Positions 1-12,103 of a DNA stretch of 53,709 nt are shown one piece after another (position 1 is the first letter of the stretch; the number at the start of each line of letters is the position of its first letter). Made by a program: the position numbers and the translations under genes. The notes beneath the pieces were generated by a model. That model had not been told where the DNA came from. It saw only the letters and a program-made list of their open reading frames with translations, and made no database searches. The DNA is from Trichoplax adhaerens (lineage: Eukaryota > Placozoa > Uniplacotomia > Trichoplacea > Trichoplacidae): assembly GCF_000150275.1 (NCBI RefSeq), contig NW_002060970.1:493780-547488 (forward strand). Reading direction: 5' to 3'.

Positions 1-48
1 TAATCAGTTATCTTACTGGATTTTAAGGAAATCTAAAATAAATACGTA

Positions 49-583
49 TGTGATATATACCAATCACGAAATTCCAAATTTTAGAAAAATAAGGGCTTTA
101 TTGAATCTTATACAAAGATTAACTACACAGCTCTACTCTAGCCGAATACTACTTCTAAAGACTTCTACAACGAACTAACAGAATAATCTAAAGTTGCATG
201 CTTTTATACTTTCCGTAGCATTCGCAGCTACAATCTGCATGGCAACCTTTTACCTTATTTTACACATAGTTAAATTATTCTTAGTAAGACTATTCTACTG
301 CGGACCATCATTAATCCAATATGGATACGACTACAGTACTTACATAGACATTATTCACACCAGCCAAAGTACAATGAATTAACCATATCCTAATATATGA
401 TTTACAGTTCTATTTTTACCTACAGCCATATTAGTAACTCAACAGCTTACTGTATATAGTCATCTGTACTCTAGCATAGAGTCCATACCACTACAGTCTA
501 TAGTTACAGCCACCAAAATATCTATCGTACATTATACTAAACATAGCTAATAGTCTACAATCACAATACTAAGTTACTTTACA
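49..583 (-). mobile_element. solo LTR, family D
   Basis: In minus orientation, ends in ...TATATCACA and carries TATAAAAG (201-208) followed about 100 bp later by AATAAA (97-102). Similar over its length to the copies at 776, 4776, 10141, 47344 and 52727. The flanks (acgta / ttgct) do not match, so the target duplication is lost or the end is misplaced. The 62-codon frame here is a shadow of the LTR on the other strand. Confidence 0.75.
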
Positions 584-775
584 TTGCTCATAATTTCGTT
601 TATTATTTTATAATGTAATTATTTTTAAATAATGCCAAGGTCTTAAAATACCATAATCTCGTATAAATATAATTTAGGTTAGCAACTCAAGTAAGAGTTT
701 ATTATTTACCTTTCTACGTTATTCAGTCTAAGCACTTGTAATGATTTCAGCTAATTACAGTAGTTAAATACCTGA

Positions 776-1338
776 TGTGATATAATACTCGATCACGAAT
801 ATTCCAAGTTGTAGAAAATTAGAACTTTATTAGATTTAATACAAAGACTAGCAACACACAGCTCTATTCTAGCCAAATACAACTACCGAAAGAGTTCTAC
901 AAAGTGCAACCAGATAATTTAATGTTTCCAGCTTTTATACAGTCCGTAGTCTTTCAGCTACAATCAGCATAGCAGCATTCTACCAAAATTTACACATAGT
1001 CTAATTATTATTAATAACAACATTTTACGGCGGATCATCATTAATCCGATATGGAAACAACTACAGTATTTTCTTAGATATTATTCTTAGCAGTCAAAGT
1101 ACGGTAAACTAAGCATATGCTAATGTATGGATTACAGTTCAATTTTTACCTGTAGCCTTAATAGTAACTCAACACCTTACTATATATAGTCATCTGTACT
1201 GTAACTTAGAATTTACCATTACAGTTCATAGTAGCGAGCTACCGAATACGTCTTAAGATAAATATAGAAAGTTACGCTTCCGTACATCTTACTAAATATA
1301 GCTAAAAGTCTACAATCACAGTACTAAGTTACGTTACA
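776..1338 (-). mobile_element. solo LTR, family D
   Basis: Second family D copy, minus orientation. TGTGAT...ATCAC stem at its 3' edge, AATAAA-type signal and the family's GTATAAAAGC region. Flanks cctga / tctgg match at 3 of 5 positions (transitions only), an aged target duplication. It lies about 190 bp from the preceding copy. Confidence 0.7.
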
Positions 1339-2224
1339 TCTGGCAAATAAAGTAATAGTATATTACGTAGTGTAGAACTGTATGTCTTGAATTACTCTTA
1401 ATTAATTACGGCATGAATGATGAAACAGTTCACATGTAATATGTGATATGTGCTATAGGCTTAAGAACCCGTGCATTATAACACTGGGTTTTCAACTCTC
1501 TTAGGTTTTCAATCTGCTAACTTGAAGTTTGAGTTATTAAATGAAGTAAATCTCTAATTTGACACAAGTCATAGGGACTACTAATGAGAAAATTCTATCT
1601 TTAGCAATCCTTGAAAATAGGTCTGACGCCACTTATAAACTTTAATAAATCATTTATTATTAGCTCACCTTTTGGATTAGAATCTATGTTTTCTTTATCT
1701 TCACAATTGAAATAAACTAAAATTTACTATGGTCACCTACAATTCCATATAACTTATTCAAATCACCATTGCGTTAGTATAATACTCAAGAAGAGAATTT
1801 TATGTTGCTGTCAGCTATGACCTCTTATATTTATAATATGAATAATGCTAATGTGCTGTTTATACTTGCCTACGCGACATAAATATGCTATTTTCTAAAT
1901 GTACGTCAACGATAAAAGTATTATTTTAAATATTGTAACAATTGCTACTATGGAAACTAATGATTAGTTTCATTGCTAAGCAGAAAAAATATATTTTCGT
2001 ATTATCATAAATTTAAGTCAGATTTTATTGTTGCTTTAGCTATTAATAATACTTATTCTCTTACTAATAGGAAAATCTTTTCAATACATACGATGCCGAA
2101 TGAAATACAATAAAAATTTATCACTTTGAATCATTGTCGCGGTCGTTACGAAAGCCGTGAAACTTTTATGATACATATTCAAAAGGATTTTCAAATCACG
2201 AATAATTGTATTTCAGTTCGCAAA
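1339..2224. other. intergenic, nothing recognised
   Basis: AT-rich sequence after two family D LTRs. No frame, repeat copy or RNA gene that I can support. Confidence 0.5.
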
Positions 2225-3031
2225 ATAACTACTTAGTGTTAAATTGTCATTCAAGTAAAGCGAGTATATTGCATTAGTTGAAATGGTAGTATTATGCATG
2301 GAAAAGCAAAGATATTGTAAATACGATGAAATTTATCTTAAAGTAGAATTTAAATTTTTGTTGATTGTAGATTACATTGTTTAAATGTTGGTTCTCCTCT
2401 AGTGAATACTTTCATGCACTATTATAGCTATTATCTTAATCAATCAATTTCGTCGTTCTTTTCATCTACTAAAGCAACCAACTGATCCTTTTCCAAATTC
2501 ATAGACAACACTTTCTATATAATTAAAGATTACGCGAGTATATTTACCGATTTATTTGAAAAGGTAGAGTCTGTCATCATAGTTCATATGTCTCTATATT
2601 ATTAACAAGAATATCCTTTCGTCACTAATAATGGCTTTTATACATTTGTTGCTATAGCATTCTGAAATTATATCGATAAATTATTATCTAATTCAATAAT
2701 AGTCGAAATTTCAATTTTCTAATAATCCTTAGCTGTGTTATCAATCGAGAGGAGCTTTTCATTCTAATGAATTACTATAATTCTACGGTACTGTTTAACA
2801 TTAAATGACCTTTTGTGCGTGCTAAGCGAATTATGGATGGCTGATTACTAACGAAATAGTTAGAGTTTCTCATTATTTGATTTATGGGTGGATTTAATAT
2901 AATAAGGAGCCATACAGTATATCTTTATCAATTGGTTCTTTATAAATAGATTCTTTCTAATTTAGCTGCTTAAGATGCGTAAAGCTTGCAATTACTGAAA
3001 TTTTGAAGAGATAAATCCTCACATATACGAT
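2225..3031. repeat. 5' flank shared by the 3032 receptor and its pseudogene
   Basis: Diverged alignment with 13970-14733, including ATGGAAAAGCAAAGATATTG, AGACTACGCGAGTA-like and GAGAGGAGC blocks. This shows the duplication included about 0.8 kb of promoter-side DNA. Confidence 0.75.
2941..2948 (+). promoter_or_regulatory. TATA-like box of the 3032 receptor
   Basis: TATAAATA, 84 bp before the ATG of the intact receptor. The homologous upstream region of the 14.7-kb pseudogene lacks it, the gap lying between two TTCTTT direct repeats. Inferred core promoter; the transcription start was not observed. Confidence 0.45.
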
Positions 3032-4105
3032 ATGGACTTTAACTCTACTATAATGTATCTAAACTTTAGCAAAATTCCCGTCGATAGAAATCTAACTACG
3101 AAAAATTCCAATGGCTCTAGTACAATCACATTGGCTGCTTTACCTTTTACGCTCTTTCTCTGCTTTGTCGGTATCGTACTTAACAGCATCATTTGTTACA
3201 CGATTATTCGTCGTTCTAGTCTTCATGTTCCTACATATATATTCATATGTAATATGGCAATATCCGATACGCTTGCGTTAGTAGGAGTGATTATTTATTC
3301 GTTTATGACCGCTATAGCTGCCGGTAACTCCGGGTATTCACAATTTCTTGAAATTGGTTGCAAAGGTTCAATTTACTTACTTATTGTAAGTTTTTCTGTT
3401 TCTACTATTTCGTTAGCAATCATTGGTATAGATCGTTATATTATTATAACCGACCGTAAAAATGGACAAGGTCTTAGTCCGCGACAAAAGTTGAAGATTA
3501 AATTAATCATATTAACATGCTGGCTATACTCTTTAAGCATTGGCATACCTATCATTTTTTTTCTCTATGTACCACAAGACGGCTCATTTACTTGCGATAC
3601 TCGAAATTTCGGTCCAAATTATAACGTTCCATTTATGATGGTATATTATATATTAAACTATGTTATGCCTGTAATTATCATGGTCATTGCATATATAAAA
3701 ATAGCACGATATATACAAGCTAAAACAGCCAGTGCAACAGAAGCAAGTCAAGCCTTCTGCGCTAATCGTAATCACACGAGTAGAATAATTAAAATGATGG
3801 TTACGGTAACTATATTGTATATGTTATCTTCTTTGCCATATATTATCGTCTTAATAGCATCATCATTTAGTGGATTGTCATTGGTAGGATATATTAATTC
3901 GGTTGATTCTGTCTCGCAATTTATTATACGTTTTGGATTGGTTTTAAGTACAGTTTCCGCCGTGCAAAATCCTATTGTGTACATTTACTACAGCGAATCA
4001 TTAAGGATTGCACTGCCAAAATTTAATATTCTTCGAATAACACATTACCGTAGACGAAGCCTATCATCTTCAAATCATGTTCTAGTTCAACCAGCAAGAC
4101 ACTAG
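3032..4105 (+). CDS. class A (rhodopsin-like) GPCR, clade 1, intact
   Basis: 357-residue seven-helix receptor in a single exon, acting at the plasma membrane by coupling to G proteins; ligand unknown. Visible: short N-terminus with four N-glycosylation sequons (N4, N11, N20, N27); TM1 about 34-59 with the conserved Asn (N51); TM2 with NMAISD (D79); C110 at the top of TM3 and C188 in extracellular loop 2 for the canonical disulphide; DRY at 134-136; TM4 Trp W164; TM5 Pro P213; TM6 Pro P269 in SLPY, lacking the usual CWxP; NPIVY at 313-317; basic Ser-rich tail. The ATG is the first in frame and lies 84 bp after a TATA-like box. It is paralogous to the broken copy at 14734 and related to 32459 and 44620. 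Length and motifs are normal for a peptide/amine-type class A receptor. Subfamily cannot be assigned by eye. Confidence 0.93.
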   Translation: MDFNSTIMYLNFSKIPVDRNLTTKNSNGSSTITLAALPFTLFLCFVGIVLNSIICYTIIRRSSLHVPTYIFICNMAISDTLALVGVIIYSFMTAIAAGNSGYSQFLEIGCKGSIYLLIVSFSVSTISLAIIGIDRYIIITDRKNGQGLSPRQKLKIKLIILTCWLYSLSIGIPIIFFLYVPQDGSFTCDTRNFGPNYNVPFMMVYYILNYVMPVIIMVIAYIKIARYIQAKTASATEASQAFCANRNHTSRIIKMMVTVTILYMLSSLPYIIVLIASSFSGLSLVGYINSVDSVSQFIIRFGLVLSTVSAVQNPIVYIYYSESLRIALPKFNILRITHYRRRSLSSSNHVLVQPARH

Positions 4106-4684
4106 TCTTAGTATATTTCTAGTATTGTGATCTCTAACCATTTACTTACATGCTAGTACTTAATTTTTTCTGACTTTTTTAATATTTCAAGTATTATATG
4201 TGCAGTTCTAAAAATTTAAACATTTCACCACTGTTCTAATTCAGCATCATCTACTTCACTAATTATAAGAGAATGATCTCACTTATCTATTTTTAAATTT
4301 TGCTCTTACTTCCGAGAGGATATTCAATTAATACCGAGTATTGGGGCGACATAAGTACAGTACATTATCGATAAATTTCGCTTTAATATTAATCATCGGC
4401 GCAAGCAGACATTAACAATACATTAAATACTAATTGTAATATACCGATTTATAGCTGTTACTACGATAAGATTGGGAATCATTTTTATTATTTATTAATG
4501 GTTATACTACAGACTTTTACTTTGTATTATACTAAAAGACTAATTTGGCCTTTCCTTTCATTTCAATTTACCTGATGACAGCAACATATCTGTACATGAT
4601 GCTTCTAGTAGGTTTTAATATCTTATGATGAAATTCTATCTCAATTTCGATAAAAACTATAACGTTGTACTTTAAAGATTGTTA
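4106..4684. other. 3' flank of the 3032 receptor, nothing recognised
   Basis: Unique sequence between the receptor stop and the start of the large duplication. No clear AATAAA in the first 200 bp. Confidence 0.5.
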
Positions 4685-4775
4685 GCTACCGTCTGTAATG
4701 TAGTATATTCAGATTTGACTTAGTTTCTGATAAATCTTGCTTCTATCGTATTAAAATCAGAACATTGTTTAAGAG

Positions 4776-5338
4776 TGTAATTTAACTTAGTATTGTGATT
4801 GTAGACTGTTAGCTATGTTTAGTATAATGTACGGTAGCGTAACTTCTATATTTATCCTGAGAGATATTTGGTAGCTATAACTATAGACTGTAGTGGTATG
4901 GACTCTATGCTAGAGTACAGATCACTACATACAGTAATGTGTTGAGTTACTAATAAGGCAATAGGTAAAAATTGAACTGTAAATCATATATTAGGATATG
5001 GTTAATTCATTGTACTTTGGCTTATATGAATAATGTCTACGTAAATATTGTAGTCGTATCCATATCGGATTAATGATGGTCCGCAGTAGAGTAGTGTTAC
5101 TAAGAATAGTTTAACTATGTGTAAAATAAGGTAAAAGGTTGTCATGCGGATTGTAGCTGTTAATGCTACGAAAAGTATAATAGCATGCAACTTTAGATTA
5201 TTCTATTAGTTCGTTCTAAAAGTCTTTAGAAGTAGTATTAGGTTAGAGTAGAGCTGTGTGTAGTTAATCTTTGTATAAGATTCAATAAAGCCCTTGTTTT
5301 TCTAAAAATTTGGAATTTCGCGATCGATATATATCACA
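4776..5338 (+). mobile_element. solo LTR, family D, inside the left duplication arm
   Basis: 563 bp, from TGTAATTTAAC to ...TATATATCACA, flanked by perfect 5-bp duplications aagag (4771-4775, 5339-5343). AATAAAG is present near its 3' end. An equivalent copy with the same target duplication is in the right arm at 47344, so this insertion is older than the segmental duplication. Confidence 0.88.
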
Positions 5339-7749
5339 AAGAGTCTCATTGTCTATTATAGAACTTAAGTCCTCGTTTCCTAGCTAATACCTTCATATCT
5401 TACATTTACTTTGCCAGATTGAAAACCTTAAGTATTTTAACATCTTTCACTAGCTTATATATCTAACTTGAATATAAAGTAATTTCTGCGGCTAAGTTTT
5501 ATAATATTAAAAATCTAGCTAAAATATATGAATTAATTAGTCACAGCTATTGACATCACGACGCTATTTGAACTGAGATAAAACCTAGACCACATTCAAA
5601 ACCGAAATTAACTTATTATATAGATCGTTATTGGATTGTGTTCTGGCCTTTCCTTAGAAACTGTTGATAGAATAGCCAAACATTTATACTGCATAAAAAT
5701 AAATAAATAGTGTATTCGTAGTACGTTACTGATATATTTATTGACAAGGTAACACTTAGATTAATTTATAAATACGGGTATACGATCTAGATTTAATGAT
5801 TTATCTTTTTATAATAACAGTATGGGATTTTTATTTGCTCGAGTATTTCTTGATTACCAAGTCCTACTGTTATTGTTAGTGAAATTGATACTTTGAATAT
5901 TGTTTTAAGAACTTAAAACCCTAAGGATAATCTTCAATCCTGTTATATATTTATGCACAAATACATCTAAAGAGTGAATTATACTTCAGATCTCTTTATT
6001 TTTAATCTATTCCATAAATATATGTGAAAGAAAAAATTTGGCATCCACACTAATACCTGGGATATCATAAATATCAGTGTTTCTATCTTCATACAAACAT
6101 CAAATGTTACCATGTGCTTAATTTTGTTCAAAATGTTAGATATTTAAATACCAATTTTTTAGATATTTGTAACGGTCGATAAATTGAACTAATTTACGAC
6201 TAAAATCTAAGCAAGTAATTCATACTGATCGGTAAATTAGAGTAGCATTGTTTACTCCACATTATAGATATGATTTTATTAGTTGCCTATAAATAATTTG
6301 TTTAAGATTACAAAAGTGAATTCGCGAAAAATAGAGCTAAAGAGTGCACTATGCGGTAAATTTCTGTTTACGTTATTGGCTACTATTAGCACCAGCCTAC
6401 CGCTACTGCAATTTAAAGTAACTTCATATATGACTCGTGATCTTAAAATTACTTTATGAATTTCTGTCATCATTACAAATAAAGTCTCTTTCACATTTCG
6501 ATACCATTTGATGAGCCAAGATTTCGTTTTGATATTAATAAAGCAACAGCTATAAATATCATCTGAATGACTCCAAGATAGACTTCAGTAAATTGCTATT
6601 ACTTCAAATCCATTACACATTACGCGTTAGTAAGTCTGTGGCGCTTTTCAAATATGGATTTCGAAACATTCAGAGGCTAATTCGTGCTGAAAAGACCATG
6701 CAGTTAATATTTTTAATATTGGAGTAAAATATTACAGAAGTAAAGCTATTTGGATTAGACCATCACTTTATAAATAACTCTCCTGCTGTTCTCTAGATTA
6801 CATTTGTTATGTTATATATTAATTAAATAAGCTATTCTGAAAGATCTATTCTTTTAGCCGCTTCTATTAGTCATATAGTAAGCATGCATGATTTTTCTTT
6901 CATGGAATCTTGTATCAATTTGATTAGATTATATCTTTTGTCTACTTTATAATCTAGGGCCATTTCTTCAAATAGCATTGAAAAATTTTAATTTTTTATT
7001 AATCTTTCATAATTTCTAGCTATTATTACGGACTTTGAATCTCACGATACGTAACATAAGTAAATAATGACACTTTTCCTAATCAACTTTGCTAGAACAT
7101 GATCGGTGTTTAGTAGCATTTATAAACTCTAAAGAAAGGCTGGCATTTCTTAATTAATAAACACTTTAATCCTGCATGACGTCAATTGCTGATATTAATT
7201 ACGTATATATCAAACAATTTCCAAGATATTCTAAATTATGCAGTACTATGTAAATCAGGTTATTGAAGCTTTGTTGCTAAAATAATTGCACATAATCAAA
7301 TTCAAACATTTCTAAACCATCGCTTCTAACCTTTTTTTGGTGGTATATCAAATCTTTTCTTGGATAAGCTGCAAGGTGTTTATCAACATGATCGTCTAAA
7401 TATTAATTCGAGTAATTAGTTTACTCAAATTTATCGATTAAATACTGAAGATAGACCTAATTGCGTGACGTAATATTGTTATTGCAAGTGGAAACATTTG
7501 TGTTTTATCTTTTATAACGACTTACTTGATCACCATTCTTGATGTTAAAATAGAATATGACTCATATCTGACATTCTATATGGCTATATCATATTGTCAT
7601 TGAACATTTCTTAGTTGATGATCAAATCATTAATTATTTTCTTCAATTAATGTATCACTATCATTCATATCTCTGAAACGTTACTGAAATGATGCAGAGA
7701 AATATTATTTGACGATCTTGTCAATTCACATTCCATTTCACGATGCAAT

Positions 7750-8304
7750 TATCACAAACTCAGCTTTGTGATCGTCTAAACTTCACTACTAGCTACGTTA
7801 GGACTCCTATTAATTAAGGAGAAATACCGTGAGTTTGACTAACTACAGACTCATAAGTACTATGAGTGGCTAGAAGGTTGTTTAGCTTTATCAGTTTTAT
7901 TCTAAGAGTACCCGAAAAGTATAGACCTTATCGTACAACAAAGAAATAACAACTACGCCGCGATGCACCATCTGTTCGGCCTTATACACGATCGCCACAC
8001 GTTGGTGCTGCAGTACAGAGAAACATGTCTTATATCATTTACTTACATTAGTATGAGAAACAAAGACATGAATCGCAAAATGACTCAGCATAGAGTCCAG
8101 TTGTAAACAACATTAATTATATTATTCATAACACCTCAAGCTGGATTAAATAAACAAGATTGGTGCTAAGTTAAGACTAGCAGTTAACATCGCCATCGTA
8201 TTACAATTAATTCCGATTTCCATTAATATTTAATGTAAATATGCAATAAACAATTTTAGGAGGATTACAAGCTAACCTACAAAATATAACGAGAGCATCG
8301 CACA
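7750..8304 (-). mobile_element. solo LTR, family F, left arm
   Basis: Flanked by gcaat (7745-7749, 8305-8309). The + strand starts TATCACAAACTCAGC and forms an 8-bp stem ATCACAAA/TTTGTGAT at the LTR 3' edge. Minus-strand TATAAG (7981-7986) precedes AATAAA (7896-7901) by about 80 bp. The third copy of this region, at about 22.75 kb, has no insertion. The right arm has the same LTR at 50907. Confidence 0.85.
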
Positions 8305-8478
8305 GCAATTTACCCTATGTCTTCCTTCATTAGTTCATTACATAAAATATTACAGTAAGACCTTAGCATACGGAAAATTCTCTAGAATACTATACTTCAC
8401 GTTATCTTAGTATTATAAACTGTCATAGTACAAATTGAAATCGNTCAGTGATTANCAAATAAAAGGCTTTNAATGAGT

Positions 8479-9066
8479 TGTGACGGAGCTCGCTCCGAAA
8501 TGAATAATATTNTGATCTAAAATGTGTAACAATATTATTATGGAGGTTGCCGATCTCGGCAACAACCTAGTTGTTAATTGAGTTTTGTTATTAATTATCC
8601 TAGTAATATACAGCGTGGATATGGTGTTAGCAATTAAGATGTCAAGCTGTAAAGATTATTATGTTAGTTAATAAGGTGCTAATTAATAATATTAATTTGT
8701 GACAAGTGATAAGTAGCACTCGAACTAGTCGAATCTATAGTAAGCCTGTATGGATCTGTATTGCACATTCTATAATTTAATGTGAAAGATTAGTACCGAT
8801 CTTATTTGTGTGATATATGAAACTGTATATAAGCTTGATCATTACTTTTTAATCTGAGTTTCACGAAGGCTACGCTAGAGTACACTGGTACTAAGTTGCA
8901 ATAGCTGGTAATAAAATATTTAATAACCTAAACCTATCGTTGGACTCGTTGTCTATGGTATAGGAATAAGTTAGTTTTCCTTTACTGAGGATCTCCGGAG
9001 TTAGTCGGGGAACCTTAAGAGTAGATAGACTAGTTTAGGTACGTTCACGAAAGTTGTTTTGTGACA
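8479..9066 (+). mobile_element. solo LTR, family A-like, only in the left arm
   Basis: 588 bp from TGTGACGGAGC to ...TTTTGTGACA, flanked by tgagt (8474-8478, 9067-9071). The right arm reads ...aatgagtaaaat with one tgagt and no insertion (near 51650), an empty site. TATATAAG at 8826-8833, AATAAA at 8910-8915. Hairpins at both ends: CGGAG/CTCCG at the 5' edge, TCACGAAA/TTTTGTGA at the 3' edge. Confidence 0.92.
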
Positions 9067-10140
9067 TGAGTAAAATAATTTTGAAATGTTGTCCAGCTTG
9101 CTACGTATTCTTTGCCTAGTGTCGACTTTGAAAGGGCATTAAATCTTTCGTAAAACAATTATAAGGTAATTAAATGGATCAATATAGACTTATTAGGCAG
9201 TAACTATAGCAATTGCGACTCTTATTGAATTAAAAGGCCTATTTCAGTTCATTAAGGTAAACCAATGGATCTCAAATAATATATACCTCAGTACTTCGAT
9301 CTCCCAAAATTTGTGAGGCTGCCGCATAGTTAGCTGGATATGTAAAGGTGATCAAAGATATTTCAAGAGTTTCCTACCTTTTTCAGGTATATATCAAAAC
9401 GTAAATTTGGTATCACTTCTAGATTTAAGTCTTTCATATCAAAGTTCGCGATATTTGGCAGGTCTAGTGTGAAAGCAAATTCGTAAATGTTTGAATGATA
9501 AAGATTACGGCAGTACAGTATAGATAAAGCAATAGTTACTTCGCTAAAATGGATAATAACACGAAAATTTGTCTGGACAAATAGCTACAATGCAATAAGA
9601 CATGATAAGTCAGTTAATTGAATTAGTTTAGCTAATTATCCATCGGAAAGTCACATCTCATCGCAAATGCTTTTTTAATCTTTAAGTTGGCCTTGCGTAA
9701 AATAATGTTTAAGTTATACATCTTCACTTTACACATTGACTTAATTAAAATCATGTTGTCCTTATTTGCAGTGCCATTATAATGCGACACCGTCAAGTAT
9801 AGAGTTGAGAACTATAACACGTGATTTGGATTCGAATGCTAAGTCTTTAAGATTTTTTCCATAAATCTATAAATTATTCAATCACTTTTACTTCATAAAT
9901 GATTTCTTAATGTGATGTTTGCGTCAAATTTTCATTTTCAACAGCAATAACAACAGTGCAATAGCATTTGTTATAATCTTGCAAACATGCACAATGATTG
10001 AATTACAATTTTAAAGTAAAACTTCCAATTTTTACAATGCCAATCTGTGACAAATAACTTAATCAATTAATTGATTAAGAAATTATAATGCTAGATTTTT
10101 ATCGTTATATTGCTTCTGTAAGCTTTTAGTCTTTATCACC

Positions 10141-11123
10141 TGCGACAAAATCCGATCATGAAAATTCAAATTGGTAGGAAATTAGAGCTTTATTATATCT
10201 AATACAAAGATTAGTGTAATAAAGTGTCTATCGAAACGCAACGACTTCCACAACTTGAAGGAAAATCACTTTATTACAATAATTACGTCTTCTACCAAGG
10301 ACTAGATTATCTATGGCTGCTCTGTCTTCGGAGATAAAATCTCCTGCTTATATACAATTGTGTACAGAGTATCTTCGTGACACATAAATCATTATCTACC
10401 TTAATAAGGCTAACATCACACCTCTAGCGTACCTGGAGGTGCCAAGCAGTATGACTAATAACTTTTACAATCCGTATTGCAATTACTAATACAAATCCTC
10501 ATATATTTAATCTCACTCTACGATCTAGCACCTATACAAGGGTATCTATCTTAATTAGCCTAGTAATTACGTCATGCACGATATTCACACATACTGTATA
10601 TAATCTTAAGCTATATTTGGGCTGCACTACAATTAGCTACACACAGCTCTACTCTAGCCGAATACAACTATTGAAGACCTCTAGAAATAAAAATCAGATA
10701 TATAATGCCGCTTGCTTTTATACTCTTCGTAGCCTTCGCAGCTACAATCAGCATAGCAACATTTTACCTTATGTTACACATAATTAAATTATTATTAGTA
10801 ACTCTATTTACAGAAGCCATCATTGGTGTAATATGCAAATGAATACAACATTTGCGAAGACATTATTTCTATTACTCAAAGTAGAATGATCTAATCGTAT
10901 CCTAAGATTTGATTTATAGTTCCATTTTTACCTCTAACCTTATTAGAGACTCAACATCTTATTGTATCTAGTCATCTGCACTCTAAGTAGCATAGAGTCT
11001 ACCATTACAGTCTGTAAGTATAGGTTACTAAATACATCATAAGATAAATATGGAAACGGCACTACCGTAAATCATACTAGACATGGCTAATAATCTATAC
11101 TCACAATACTAAATTACTTTACA
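10141..11123 (-). mobile_element. solo LTR, family D, interrupted by a nested LTR
   Basis: Old family D copy, flanks tcacc (10136-10140) and ttacc (11124-11128), 4 of 5 matching. It is split by the family C LTR at 10215-10631. The right-arm equivalent at 52727 is uninterrupted. Confidence 0.8.
10215..10631 (-). mobile_element. solo LTR, family C, nested, only in the left arm
   Basis: 417 bp with TG...CA ends and perfect target duplications attag (10210-10214, 10632-10636). The right arm has the single-attag empty site near 52798. In minus orientation TATATAAG (10347-10354) is followed about 77 bp later by AATAAA (10270-10275). The AATAAA sits in one arm of a 12-bp perfect inverted repeat whose other arm is the LTR 3' end. 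Confidence 0.92.
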
Positions 11124-11218
11124 TTACCACCATATAAGAAATTAAACTAGTTAGATTTCATTATGCATTACATTACAAGCATATTATATTTGAAAATACC
11201 CTACTTCATTTTAATTTT

Positions 11219-11267
11219 ATGCACGATGGAAGGGGACTTTTATTAAATGTCCCCTTCCATCGTGCAT
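11219..11267. repeat. 49-bp palindrome, left arm copy
   Basis: ATGCACGATGGAAGGGGAC and its exact complement surround a short T/A loop; one mismatch at 11238/11248 interrupts the inner stem. GC-rich in an AT-rich setting. A second stem-loop, ACGAAACT-aaggac-AGTTTCGT, follows at 11297-11318. Confidence 0.9.
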
Positions 11268-12103
11268 TTCTTATAATTTACCCTTCTGAGATAAGGACGA
11301 AACTAAGGACAGTTTCGTTTACCTTTCAACAACCTATAGATTAATTTATTGACTATAGTAAAATGAGAAGCATTCATACAACAACATTTTATGTTTTAAT
11401 GTAACTATATCATATTATACAGATTTTGTCTTAAGACTAACGTGGAAAACGTTAAAGAATATGCTATTCAGATAAGTTGTTTCAATATTATATTGAAACC
11501 ATTCCTTGCAAATTAGTCAAATTTCATAAGCACTTACCATACGCATACTGCTTCTAATTATGTCCTTCAAATTGATTATGATTAATCAGACTATATAAGA
11601 ATTTTTAGTTAAATACTCATTTATTTAATCAATTTTAATTTGTTAATCTTGAGACGCATGCATGATAAAGGCATATAATTTAACTTTAATACTAGTATAT
11701 CTCAAGTTTAATAATGAAGTTATAAAAAGCAGCCTGCTCATGAAAAGTCAAATGGCTCTGATATTGCATAAACTTATAGACCATTTATCCTTACTCTATT
11801 TTCCAGCTATACTGGCCTGATAACCTACAACTTTATTATATTATACTGTTGGTTGTCCAAGATTTCATCTTCTGCATAAACTGTACATTTATAACCAATG
11901 AGACAATATCCCATATGCTACCATAAATAGGACCGATACACAGAATGTATAAATACCCTCCAAATTCCATAGATTAATCCATTTACTTATTTTTCGGATT
12001 GTATATTCCATAAAACTACCGCAATAAAGTCATTTCGGTATCTACTATTACTAATTTGACGAGAACTACTAATAATTGTAAGTAGCAGCTCACCGGTACA
12101 TTT

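Larger units (their letters stand above)
4685..11540. repeat. left arm of the large direct duplication
   Basis: Matches 47253-53709 in the same orientation at near identity (long stretches differ only at scattered bases), except for the arm-specific LTR insertions and small indels such as about 12 bp near 5623 and about 20 bp near 8391. It begins at GCTACCGTC. The match may run past 11540 because the other arm leaves the window. No gene is seen in it; short open frames such as 6279-6494 have no recognisable content. Confidence 0.93.

Noticed and set aside
194-382. 62-codon frame repeated at 5002-5190 and 47570-47758 as a conserved small protein
   Set aside because: It lies within family D LTRs, antisense to their TATA/AATAAA signals. 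The conservation is that of the repeat.
6279-6494. 71-codon minus frame kept in both arms (also 48836-49051)
   Set aside because: The arms are near-identical DNA throughout, so conservation says nothing about coding. No recognisable protein features.
7578-7600. ATATGGCTATATCA..ATTGT resembling the NMAISDC codons of clade 2 receptors
   Set aside because: Only about 20 bases match; nothing before or after aligns to a receptor. Chance in AT-rich DNA.
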